From Tannerella sp. (GTDB taxonomy: Bacteria > Bacteroidota > Bacteroidia > Bacteroidales > Tannerellaceae): DNA of 38,512 nt. The stretch spans positions 1-38,512 of the forward strand of contig JAIROL010000100.1 of assembly GCA_031257565.1 (NCBI GenBank), given 5' to 3'. The notes under the pieces were generated by a model that was given only the letters and a program-made list of their open reading frames with translations, did no database searches and was not told where the DNA came from. Of the stretch, positions 1-7,499 are shown piece after piece. The position numbers and the translations under genes are program-made. Positions within the stretch are counted from its first letter, which is position 1, and each line of letters starts with the position of its first letter.

Positions 1-840
1 ACCCGTTACCGTCGTAAGTTGGTGGAACAGCAAAGTGCGGAGACAAACAGGATGATACGAATCTTTGAAGATGCAAACCTGAAACTCTCAAGCGTATTTT
101 CGGATGTTACGGGAGTTACCTGTACAAAAGTAATAGATCAGATTATCGGAGGAGAAGAAGATCCTGAAGAATTGATCAAACTATGCATCCATAAGAATCT
201 TAAAACAAGTCCTGAGGAAATAAAAGAGGCTATTCGTGGTCAGATGACAGATCACCATCGCTTCATGCTATCCGTCATTCGTAAAGATATTGCCCAAACA
301 CAATTGTTGATCAACGAACTGGACAAAAAGATAACAGAATTGATGTCTCCTTATGCAGATGAAATTGCGCGTATAAGTGAAATACCCGGAGTAGGCGAAC
401 AGACAGCCATGGAGTTGATTGCAGAAATAGGAACTGACATGTCTGTCTTCCCCACCGAAGGTCATTTGGCCTCTTGGGCAGGCATGTGTCCCGGTAACAA
501 TGAAAGTGCAGGTAAAAAAAAAAGTTCCCGAACAACACATGGCAGTAAACAGGTAAGAGCTACACTTTCGGAAGCAGCCTGGGGGGCTTCAAGAACAAAA
601 GACACTTATTTGTCGGTAAGGTACAAAAAAATAGCATCGCGACGCGGCAAAAAGAGAGCCATTGTTGCAGTAGGACATTCGATCCTGAGAATCATGTACC
701 ATATACTGAAAGATAATGTGTCATATAAGGAACTTGGAGCCGGATTTGAAGATGAAAAAAAACGTCAAGCCCGTATAAATCATTATAAACAAGCTTTATC
801 TGAACTCGGAGTGGATTTTCCCGATACAAAAAGCGCTTAG
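1..840 (+). CDS. IS110-family transposase, C-terminal part (runs in from window edge)
   Basis: The reading frame is open from base 1, so the gene starts upstream; the TTG at 19 is just an internal codon. About 279 residues are visible. The C-terminal half (from the ISEIPGVGEQTAMELIAEIG motif onward) matches the Transposase_20 (IS116/IS110/IS902) domain: a helix-hairpin-helix-like GVGEQTA motif, then SWAGMCPGNNESAGKKKS and a basic Arg/Lys-rich stretch. The family's N-terminal DEDD RuvC-like domain would lie outside the window. IS110 enzymes are DEDD/serine recombinases that move a circular intermediate and, in characterised members, are guided by a bridge RNA from a non-coding end of the element. 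No frameshift is seen in the visible part, so the copy may be active. Confidence 0.93.
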   Translation, partial: TRYRRKLVEQQSAETNRMIRIFEDANLKLSSVFSDVTGVTCTKVIDQIIGGEEDPEELIKLCIHKNLKTSPEEIKEAIRGQMTDHHRFMLSVIRKDIAQTQLLINELDKKITELMSPYADEIARISEIPGVGEQTAMELIAEIGTDMSVFPTEGHLASWAGMCPGNNESAGKKKSSRTTHGSKQVRATLSEAAWGASRTKDTYLSVRYKKIASRRGKKRAIVAVGHSILRIMYHILKDNVSYKELGAGFEDEKKRQARINHYKQALSELGVDFPDTKSA

Positions 841-1118
841 ACGCAAATCTCCTATGGTCGATTTTTACTGGAATAATGACATTTAAACATGTCTGACAAG
901 TCCGAACATGAAACTGACCGAAGTAACCAAGAGGCAAAGACTGGGCTTCGAACCCGCACATGAAATTATAAACCATACTTGGTTATTACATAACAATGCC
1001 TGAACTAATAACAATGCAAACATCGTTTTTGATGCTTGCAGCCCTTTTATTTGTCTTATTTTTAGATGATTATTAACCAGATACTTCCTGAGGGGGGTAT
1101 CCTTATTTTAATTTACAC
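841..1118 (+). other. Non-coding flank of the IS110 element, with a hairpin and short direct repeat
   Basis: No convincing gene lies in these 278 bases. The part next to the transposase stop should include the right end of the IS element, but its boundary cannot be placed from one copy. A 7-bp inverted repeat (gttatta 982-988, taataac 1006-1012) frames a 17-nt loop, and the 9-mer taacaatgc occurs twice with an 18-nt period (991-999 and 1009-1017). In IS1111-type members of the family the guide RNA lies on this side of the gene, so a structured RNA here is possible but unproven. Confidence 0.4.
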
Positions 1119-2282
1119 ATGAAACAAATCATTACATACATAATGACGTTCTCTTTATTTATTTCATACGGATGTAAAGAGCGAACCGGCGATAAAACAA
1201 ATGCAATCTTAGTTGATATTGACAATATTTCAGATGACATATCTGTTTTCGACATATTCGACAAAACAGAAATTATTCCGCTTGAAACGAATAAAGAGTC
1301 TCTTATCAAATATATAACCAAACTTGTTTGCTACAATAACGACTTATACATTTTCGATTATAATCTGTCGAAGATACTCGCATTTGATCATAGTGGGAAA
1401 TTCCTGTTCAATATAGACAACCGCGGACAAGGTCCGGAACAATATCTTCATATCGCGGATTTTGATATTGATACGGAAAATGACAGAATTATATTTGTTT
1501 CCGCGATTGATTCAAAATTGCATGAATACGATATGAAAGGTAATTTCATACAAAAATACAATTTGCCGGAAATCAGGAATGGAGCTTATTTATACATGAA
1601 ATACTTAACTTCCGATATAATTGCTTTCTGGACTTTCGATTATAATAACAGGCTTAAATTTTATTCGAAAAATGAAAACCGTTTCATCAGTGAATGTTTT
1701 CCCGAAACAGAAAATTTTTATGGGAAAATAAATACGCCCCTCTTTCCTTACGGCAATCGTATGGCGAGGCCTGTTGATAATAATATTTATGAAATGACTG
1801 TTGACGGAAAACTCTCCATCGCCTATACATGGGATTTCGGGGAATTAAATATTGATTTAAAAAAGTTGATTATTCCGCCTGTTGAAAATCGTAGCGACAG
1901 CAAAACTAAAAAAATAATAATGGGATATATGGAAAAAGTTCGGGCGTCTGAAATCATAAATTATATTTTCGGAAACTCGGGAGGCAATTCGGATTACACA
2001 TACGTGCAGGTTATAAGAAAAAACAAAGAGGTGAATATCTTCTATGACAAAAGGAGGCGACAGTCCGTGGTTTTCGAGAAGACGAAAGAAAATGCATACT
2101 TTTATCCTGTTTTCTGGAGTGAAGATTTTGTTATAGGCCTCATACCGGAGATGTCGGACATTGAATGGAAAAGAGTAGTGCCCGACACCATTCTGGACGC
2201 GGAAAATATGGAAAGGAAAAATCAGCACAATGAATTTGACAATCCCATGCTCGTAAAATATTACTTTAAAAAACAATTATGA
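1119..2282 (+). CDS. Six-bladed beta-propeller lipoprotein (BF3164-like/DUF4934 type)
   Basis: A 387-aa predicted surface or periplasmic lipoprotein. The N-terminus has a short charged start, a hydrophobic stretch and a lipobox ending at Cys19 (ISYGC). The body begins with the family-typical phrase IIPLETNKESLI and then repeats blade-like segments: NNDLYIFDYNLSKILAFDHS, then GKFLFNIDNRGQGPEQY, then DFDIDTENDRIIFVS. This is the Bacteroidota 6-bladed beta-propeller family, whose function is mostly unknown. Its stop overlaps the start of the next gene in an ATGA (2279-2282), so the two are co-translated. In other genomes such propellers often sit beside thioredoxin-like lipoproteins, as here. 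No promoter of the usual consensus is obvious upstream; the flank is IS110 sequence. Confidence 0.75.
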   Translation: MKQIITYIMTFSLFISYGCKERTGDKTNAILVDIDNISDDISVFDIFDKTEIIPLETNKESLIKYITKLVCYNNDLYIFDYNLSKILAFDHSGKFLFNIDNRGQGPEQYLHIADFDIDTENDRIIFVSAIDSKLHEYDMKGNFIQKYNLPEIRNGAYLYMKYLTSDIIAFWTFDYNNRLKFYSKNENRFISECFPETENFYGKINTPLFPYGNRMARPVDNNIYEMTVDGKLSIAYTWDFGELNIDLKKLIIPPVENRSDSKTKKIIMGYMEKVRASEIINYIFGNSGGNSDYTYVQVIRKNKEVNIFYDKRRRQSVVFEKTKENAYFYPVFWSEDFVIGLIPEMSDIEWKRVVPDTILDAENMERKNQHNEFDNPMLVKYYFKKQL

Positions 2283-2869
2283 GAACGCTATACTGCATTA
2301 TATTCCTGCTGATTACAGCATCTTTCGCCGGTTGCAGGCAGAAAGATGCGGACGATATAGCCAAACTGAAGGAACTCAACCAGCGTCTGGAGGATGAGTT
2401 CTATAATGTAAGGGAGGCGGAACGAATCAGCCTGGAGATATACCGCCGCACGCTTGAATATTCCCGGACATCCATTGATGACAAGCCGGTTTTTTTTGGG
2501 AAGGATACCGTAAATACGTTTTCATTGGATGAACTGGCGCTGAAGCCCCGCCTGATATTCTGCTTTTCAACTAATACGTGTACGCCGTGTATTGATTCGG
2601 TGATCGGATTGATAAAAGGACGGTTTACCGGTTTCGAGAGCAACGAAACGATTCTGATAGTCGGCGACTATCCATTGAGGATCCGGGAAAACTGTTACGG
2701 GAAACGAATGTTAAGCGGTATAGACCTGCCTGTCGCGGAAATTGAAGCGCCTTTTTTCTTTGTGCTGGACAAGAGTATGGAAATATCATTCCTGCATATT
2801 TTCAACAAAATGAATCCGGAACTGACAAAAATATATTTGGATGAAATCTGTAAAAAATATGATTTTTAA
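2279..2869 (+). CDS. Small lipoprotein with a thioredoxin-like CxxC motif
   Basis: 196 aa. A lipoprotein signal ends in SFAGC (Cys19). A charged, probably helical region follows (about residues 22-60). The central part has RLIFCFSTNTCTPCIDSV, in which the CTPC pair after a beta-strand resembles the active site of thioredoxin/TlpA-like folds. After it come ETILIVGDYP and FFFVLDKSMEI, resembling the later strands of that fold. The usual cis-Pro is not clearly seen, so reductase activity is uncertain. Start ATG overlaps the stop of the propeller gene. Likely partner of that propeller protein at the cell envelope; the substrate is unknown. Confidence 0.6.
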   Translation: MRTLYCIIFLLITASFAGCRQKDADDIAKLKELNQRLEDEFYNVREAERISLEIYRRTLEYSRTSIDDKPVFFGKDTVNTFSLDELALKPRLIFCFSTNTCTPCIDSVIGLIKGRFTGFESNETILIVGDYPLRIRENCYGKRMLSGIDLPVAEIEAPFFFVLDKSMEISFLHIFNKMNPELTKIYLDEICKKYDF

Positions 2870-3020
2870 CTGTGTAAACCCAACTTGTCATTTATACCCC
2901 CTCAAAAAGCCTCGAAACGGTCCAAAACGAGCCTTGTTGATTTTTTTAAACTACTAATTTACAGGTATTTATAATTTTATCTGCTCGAAAAAAGTTACTT
3001 GTAGTCCCAGAGTTGTGTTT

Positions 3021-3046
3021 TATGGTATGGGGATACCGTTTTTTTA
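3021..3046 (+). terminator. Possible terminator in the 2870-3233 gap
   Basis: A short stem (ggtat 3024-3028, atacc 3033-3037, GGGG loop) is extended by weaker pairs and followed by a run of seven T. It would end transcription of the lipoprotein pair, though it lies 150 nt past their last stop. The rest of the 364-base gap holds two -7 promoter motifs (TATATTTG at 3050-3057 and TACCTTTG at 3180-3187) and no convincing gene. Confidence 0.4.
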
Positions 3047-3156
3047 TCGTATATTTGCACCGCGAAAATATACCGTACGTTAAACTTCAAACAGACAAAC
3101 CCAAAAATGAGAAAAAAAAATCCGTAGTCTTCTATGAATGAAATTTGAATTACGCG

Positions 3157-3187
3157 CTTGGAAATACCTTATTTTTATGTACCTTTG
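3157..3187 (+). promoter_or_regulatory. Bacteroidota promoter of the YycJ-like gene
   Basis: The -7 element TACCTTTG (3180-3187) matches TAnnTTTG. A CTTG at 3157-3160 lies 19 nt upstream, the normal -33 spacing. Transcription would start about 40 nt before the ATG at 3234. A second match, TATATTTG at 3050-3057, lacks a clear -33 box. Confidence 0.65.
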
Positions 3188-3233
3188 CGGCAGATATTGG
3201 TTGTGCGGTATTTTACCGTTTTTTAAATAATAG

Positions 3234-4064
3234 ATGGCGAAGTTACGTTTTTTTAGTCTGGCCAGTGGTAGCAGCGGTAATTGTTATTACTTAGGAACCT
3301 CTTCTTTCGGTATTTTGATAGACGCCGGAATAGGAGTGCGTCAGATAAAGAAAATATTAAAAGAACGCGGGATTGAATTTGAAAAAATACAGGCCATATT
3401 AGTAACCCATGATCACGCGGATCATATAAAGTCTGTAGGTTGTCTTGGAGAAACGCTTAACATTCCCGTATATGCGACGGAACTGGTACATGCCGGAATC
3501 CGTAGAAGCCGTTATGTAGAAGAGGTTTTAGTACAATGTCGTCGCGTAGTGGAAAAGGAGATTCCCTTTTTCATACGGGATTTCAAAATTACGGCATTTG
3601 AGGCGCCTCACGATAGTAGCGATAATGTTGGCTATTCAATAGAATATGGAGACCGGACGTTTGTTGTCGTAACAGACGTGGGGCATATAACCGATACTGT
3701 TCGTAACTATGTTTGTCGGGCAAACCATTTGGTAATTGAGGCAAATTATGATGAAGAGATGCTGCAATCCGGTTCGTATCCGGTCTTTTTAAAGGAACGG
3801 GTCTCCAGCCGGTCCGGTCATTTGAGTAATCGTGATGCTGCGGAGTTTCTGGCGACAAATTATACGCCGGCGCTTAAAGATATTTGGTTGTGTCATTTGA
3901 GCCGTGATAATAATCATCCGGAATTGGCTTATAAAACAGTTGATCTCCGTTTGTTTCAGGAAGGAATAAGGGTGGGAAAGGACGTGTCGCTTGTAACGCT
4001 GAAACGAATGACTCCATCTGAAGTGTATGAGTTTGACGTAAAAGAGGCGGATGGTTTATCATGA
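3234..4064 (+). CDS. YycJ/WalJ-like MBL-fold metallo-hydrolase
   Basis: 276 aa, the normal length for the family. The N-terminus FFSLASGSSGNCYYL is the YycJ signature. The metal-binding motif THDHADH sits near residue 60, and later ligand candidates are in EAPHDSSDNVGY, VVVTDVGH and the C-terminal LCHLSRDNNHPE. YycJ proteins are metallo-beta-lactamase-fold nucleases or hydrolases; in Firmicutes they accompany WalKR and have been linked to cell division and DNA repair. No two-component genes are nearby here, so only the biochemical class is supported. Start ATG 3234 follows a good promoter by about 40 nt. Confidence 0.88.
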   Translation: MAKLRFFSLASGSSGNCYYLGTSSFGILIDAGIGVRQIKKILKERGIEFEKIQAILVTHDHADHIKSVGCLGETLNIPVYATELVHAGIRRSRYVEEVLVQCRRVVEKEIPFFIRDFKITAFEAPHDSSDNVGYSIEYGDRTFVVVTDVGHITDTVRNYVCRANHLVIEANYDEEMLQSGSYPVFLKERVSSRSGHLSNRDAAEFLATNYTPALKDIWLCHLSRDNNHPELAYKTVDLRLFQEGIRVGKDVSLVTLKRMTPSEVYEFDVKEADGLS

Positions 4065-4225
4065 TCCTTCAACCCGCATTGCAGCAGATCGGCGATATTT
4101 TCATAAAGATAACTACTTCTATGATTTTAACGGTGTTGCGGCTAATGGAAACAAACAAATTTGTTTCTCTTTTGAAACCAAAAAGCGGAAAAAGGCTGTC
4201 ATTGCATTTGCATTTATTGATATAG
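4061..4225 (+). CDS. Possible 54-aa hypothetical ORF overlapping the YycJ stop
   Basis: An ATG at 4061 overlaps the upstream stop in an ATGA arrangement, the same coupling seen at real junctions in this window. The product begins MILQPALQQIGDIFIK and ends with a His/Leu-rich tail. It has no recognised domain. It could be the surviving front part of a longer membrane or regulatory gene that has decayed; the following 280 bases show no continuation in any frame. Evidence is limited to the overlap and an open frame. Confidence 0.25.
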   Translation: MILQPALQQIGDIFIKITTSMILTVLRLMETNKFVSLLKPKSGKRLSLHLHLLI

Positions 4226-4505
4226 TTTTCAATAAATTAATACAACTCCCAATAAAGTGGAGTTTTCGGACAGACACTAACTATAAAAACGGCGCTCACT
4301 CTGCTATATCAACTCGAACAGGCAACAAAAGAGTTAGTCGCATTTCAAAATAAAATTGAGAATTTGATGGCAGGATACGAACGCAAGTATCTGATAAAGG
4401 ATGAGTAGTAGAAAGGTGCGACATCTAAAAAAAGATATTTTTTTCACGTTTTGTGCGAAAATTACAAGAAAAAACAGTAACTTTGCAGCGTATTACAAAT
4501 AATTT
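4226..4505 (+). other. Gap with hairpins and an orphan open frame
   Basis: No recognisable gene. A 6-bp inverted repeat (AACTCC 4244-4249, GGAGTT 4259-4264) and, just before the gap, an AT-rich palindrome (4148-4167, gaaacaaa/tttgtttc) may act as weak terminators. One + frame is open from about 4254 to the stop at 4406-4408 and ends with a helical, charged segment LEQATKELVAFQNKIENLMA; it has no start codon at its front and looks like the tail of a lost gene. Confidence 0.35.
4478..4485 (+). promoter_or_regulatory. -7 promoter element of the restriction island
   Basis: TAACTTTG matches the TAnnTTTG consensus. A TTTG lies 24 nt upstream (4450-4453), somewhat far for a -33 box. The start codon of hsdM is 20 nt downstream, so the 5' leader is very short. 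This is the only clear promoter seen for the six-gene run. Confidence 0.55.
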
Positions 4506-6329
4506 ATGGGCAATCAAATATACAATCAGATAGTATGTTTCATTTGGGGAATTGCCGATGACTGTCTTTTTAATGTTTATGTGAGAGGTAAATATCGCGA
4601 TGTGATATTGCCTATGACTGTCATTCGACGGTTGGATGCCGTTTTGGAAGACACCAAAGACGATGTGCTGAAAATGAAAGCGACACTCGACAAGGCAGGT
4701 ATTGTGAACCAAGACGAGGCATTGTGCAATGTCGCCAAACAGTCGTTTTGCAACAAATCGCCATTCCGACTGAAAGACCTCACAAGCCGTGCTACACCTC
4801 AAAAACTGAAAACGGATTTTATCGCTTATCTGGATGGTTTTTCGCCAAATGTGCAGGAAATTCTCGAAAAATTCAAGTTTCGCAACCAGATAGACACACT
4901 TGTCGAAGCCGACCGTCTTGGTGCGATAATAGAAAAATTTGTGTCGCCCGCAATCAACGTTTCGCCTGTTCCCGTGCTTAACGATGTAGGCGAAGTGAAA
5001 CTTCCCGCTCTCGATAATCACACTATGGGGACGATTTTTGAGGAATTGATTCGCCGTTTCAATGAGGAAAACAACGAAGAAGCGGGTGAACACTTTACCC
5101 CTCGCGACGTGGTGGAACTTATGGCTGACCTGATTTTTATGCCCATCGCCGACAAAATCAAAGACAACACCTATTCGGTTTATGACGGCGCAAGCGGTAC
5201 CGGCGGTATGCTGACTGTTTTGCAAGAACGGCTCTTGCTCCTCGCTCAAAAGAAAAACAAAAAAGTTTCAATTCATCTCTTTGGGCAGGAAATCAATCCC
5301 GAAACATACGCCATCACAAAAGCCGATATGTTGCTCAAAGGCGACGGCGGCGAAGCCGATCATATCGCGTATGGTTCAACACTTTCTGCCGATGCCTTCT
5401 CTCGTCGTCAGTTCGATTTTATGCTTTCCAACCCACCTTATGGCGTTTCGTGGAAAATAGACGCCGAGAAACTTGGAGGCAAAAAAGGAATAACAGATAC
5501 CCGTTTTGTAACGCAATTTGCCGACGATGCAGAATTTCAGATGATTCCGCGCGTGAGTGACGGACAGTTGCTTTTCTTGCTCAACAATGCGGCGAAGATG
5601 AAAGAGACGACCGAACTCGGCAGCCGCATAGCCGAAGTTCACAACGGCTCGTCGCTTTTTACGGGCGACGCAGGGCAGGGCGAAAGCAACGCCCGCCGCT
5701 ACCTGATTGAACGCGACCTCGTGGAAGCGATTATCGCTTTGCCCGAAAATATGTTTTACAACACGGGTATTGCAACGTATATCTGGATTTTAAGCAACCG
5801 CAAGGAAGAACGCCGAAAGGGGAAAATCCAACTGATTGACGCCACCGAACTGAAATTGCCGTTGCGAAAAAATCTCGGAAAGAAAAACTGCGAACTGACC
5901 ACCGAAATTCGCAAGCAAATTATGGATTTATTCCTTGATTTTAAGGAAACTGAAAACTGTAAGATTTTCAATAACAGCGACTTTGGCTATTGGAAAATTA
6001 CAGTCCAGCGTCCTTTGCTCGACGACGACGGCAAACTACTAACTGACCGTAAAGGCAACCGGCAGGCAGACCGAGAGTTGACCGACACGGAACAAATTCC
6101 ACTCAACTACGAAGGCGGGATTAAGGCATTTTTCAAAAAAGAAGTTTTGCCATATGCACCCGACGCTTGGATTGACGAAAAGAAAACGCAAATCGGCTAC
6201 GAGATAAGTTTCACGAAACATTTCTACAAGCCCGTTCAACTGCGCACACTCTCTGAAATCGTCGCCGATATTCGCACTTTGGAACAGGAAACAGACGGAT
6301 TATTGGATGAAATATTAAACAGCATATAA
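4506..6329 (+). CDS. hsdM: Type I restriction-modification DNA methyltransferase subunit M
   Basis: 607 aa. An N-terminal helical HsdM_N domain (about 1-150) is followed by the N6-adenine methyltransferase domain: HFTPRDVVELM near residue 196, SAM-binding motif YDGASGTGGML near 225, FGQEINPETYAI, and catalytic NPPY (SNPPYGVSW) near residue 309. The C-terminal part includes the common ALPENMFYNTGIATYIW motif. HsdM with HsdS methylates adenines in the recognition site and protects the host; with HsdR it forms the restriction complex. First gene of the operon, 20 nt behind a -7 element, 10 nt before the next ORF. All catalytic motifs are present. Confidence 0.96.
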   Translation: MGNQIYNQIVCFIWGIADDCLFNVYVRGKYRDVILPMTVIRRLDAVLEDTKDDVLKMKATLDKAGIVNQDEALCNVAKQSFCNKSPFRLKDLTSRATPQKLKTDFIAYLDGFSPNVQEILEKFKFRNQIDTLVEADRLGAIIEKFVSPAINVSPVPVLNDVGEVKLPALDNHTMGTIFEELIRRFNEENNEEAGEHFTPRDVVELMADLIFMPIADKIKDNTYSVYDGASGTGGMLTVLQERLLLLAQKKNKKVSIHLFGQEINPETYAITKADMLLKGDGGEADHIAYGSTLSADAFSRRQFDFMLSNPPYGVSWKIDAEKLGGKKGITDTRFVTQFADDAEFQMIPRVSDGQLLFLLNNAAKMKETTELGSRIAEVHNGSSLFTGDAGQGESNARRYLIERDLVEAIIALPENMFYNTGIATYIWILSNRKEERRKGKIQLIDATELKLPLRKNLGKKNCELTTEIRKQIMDLFLDFKETENCKIFNNSDFGYWKITVQRPLLDDDGKLLTDRKGNRQADRELTDTEQIPLNYEGGIKAFFKKEVLPYAPDAWIDEKKTQIGYEISFTKHFYKPVQLRTLSEIVADIRTLEQETDGLLDEILNSI

Positions 6330-6339
6330 TCAAAGAGAT

Positions 6340-7494
6340 ATGAATGTAGACGGACAACACAGCGACGACTACAGGCAATGGCTGACCGATTTGAAATTGC
6401 GCATCCGTCACTCGCAAATCAAAGCGGCTGTTAAGGTGAACACCGAATTGCTTCATCTGTACTGGGATTTGGGTAAGGACATTGCTACCCGACAACTCGA
6501 CGCCGCATGGGGTAGCGGCTTCTTCGAACAGTTGAGCAGAGACTTGCGCAGCGAGTTCCCGCATTTGAAGGGTTTCTCTGTAGTGAATTTGACCTACTGC
6601 AAACGATTTTATTTGTTTTATAGTGAAGATGTTAAAATTTTCCAGCAACTTGCCAGAAAATTGCACCAACCTGGTGAAGAATTTATTCACCAAGTTGGTG
6701 AAGAATTACAACCGACAGTTAATCAGCATAATATAATTTTTCGGCAAGTTGCTGAAGAATTTGAGAGCCATCCGATTTCTCAAATCCCGTGGCGTCATCA
6801 TGTTGAAATCTTTACCAAGTGTAAAACGCTCAAAGAAGCGCTGTTTTACGTACAAAAAACGATAGAAAACGGATGGAGCCGCGCCGTGCTGATGAATTTC
6901 ATAGAGGCGGATTTGTACGCTGCGCAGGGCAAGGCGCTCACTAACTTTTCGCGCTTACTGCCCGCTCCGCAAAGCGACCTTGCCAACGAAATCATCAAAG
7001 ACCCATACAACTTCGATTTTATCACCCTGACCGAGCCATACCGTGAGCGCGAACTGGAAGACGCTCTAACAGAGAACATTACTAAGTTTCTCGTCGAACT
7101 TGGGCAGGGCTTTGCATACGTCGGGCGGCAGGTACCGGTCAAAATCGGTGATACAGAGCGGTTTATAGACCTACTGTTCTATCATCTGGAACTGCGCTGC
7201 TTCGTAGTCATCGAACTGAAAGCCACCAAGTTTGAAGCCGAATATACAGGGAAACTCGGTTTGTACGTTTCCGCCATCAACCATCAGCGCAAGAAGCCGA
7301 TCGACAATCCAACCCTTGGTATGATTATCTGCAAGACAAAGGATAACATCGAAGTGGAATACTCGCTCGAAAGCAGCAGCCAACCCATAGGCGTTTCGGA
7401 GTACAAACTGTCGAAACTCCTCCCCGACAACTACAAATCCGTACTGCCAAGTATCGAAGAGATTGAAGCAGGATTAAAATCAATCAAAAACTGA
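6340..7494 (+). CDS. YhcG/DUF1016 family PD-(D/E)xK nuclease
   Basis: 384 aa. The N-terminal DUF1016_N domain (about 8-130) has the typical LLHLYWDLGKDI and LKGFSVVNLTYCKRFY. A linker holding three related segments (HQPGEEF, HQVGEEL, RQVAEEF) follows. The C-terminal nuclease domain shows IPWRHHVEIFTKCK, AVLMNFIEADLY, then RFIDLLFYHLELRCFVVIEL, whose Asp and the IELKA motif form the PD-(D/E)xK site. YhcG-type proteins occur in many defence and mobile loci, including type I restriction operons; a DNA-cutting role is expected but the target is unknown. Gaps of 10 nt to hsdM and 5 nt to hsdS make it a real operon member rather than a neighbour by chance. Confidence 0.92.
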   Translation: MNVDGQHSDDYRQWLTDLKLRIRHSQIKAAVKVNTELLHLYWDLGKDIATRQLDAAWGSGFFEQLSRDLRSEFPHLKGFSVVNLTYCKRFYLFYSEDVKIFQQLARKLHQPGEEFIHQVGEELQPTVNQHNIIFRQVAEEFESHPISQIPWRHHVEIFTKCKTLKEALFYVQKTIENGWSRAVLMNFIEADLYAAQGKALTNFSRLLPAPQSDLANEIIKDPYNFDFITLTEPYRERELEDALTENITKFLVELGQGFAYVGRQVPVKIGDTERFIDLLFYHLELRCFVVIELKATKFEAEYTGKLGLYVSAINHQRKKPIDNPTLGMIICKTKDNIEVEYSLESSSQPIGVSEYKLSKLLPDNYKSVLPSIEEIEAGLKSIKN

Positions 7495-7499
7495 AAGCA

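Noticed and set aside
2920-2952. Terminator right after the CxxC lipoprotein gene
   Set aside because: The two cctcg/cgagcc segments are not complementary enough to form a stable stem.
4051-4353. 100-codon frame after yycJ
   Set aside because: Its start lies inside yycJ, it has no domain, and it crosses two hairpins.
4425-5249. Long minus-strand frame of 274 codons
   Set aside because: It is antisense to hsdM, which has all methylase motifs; the antisense product has no recognisable domain.
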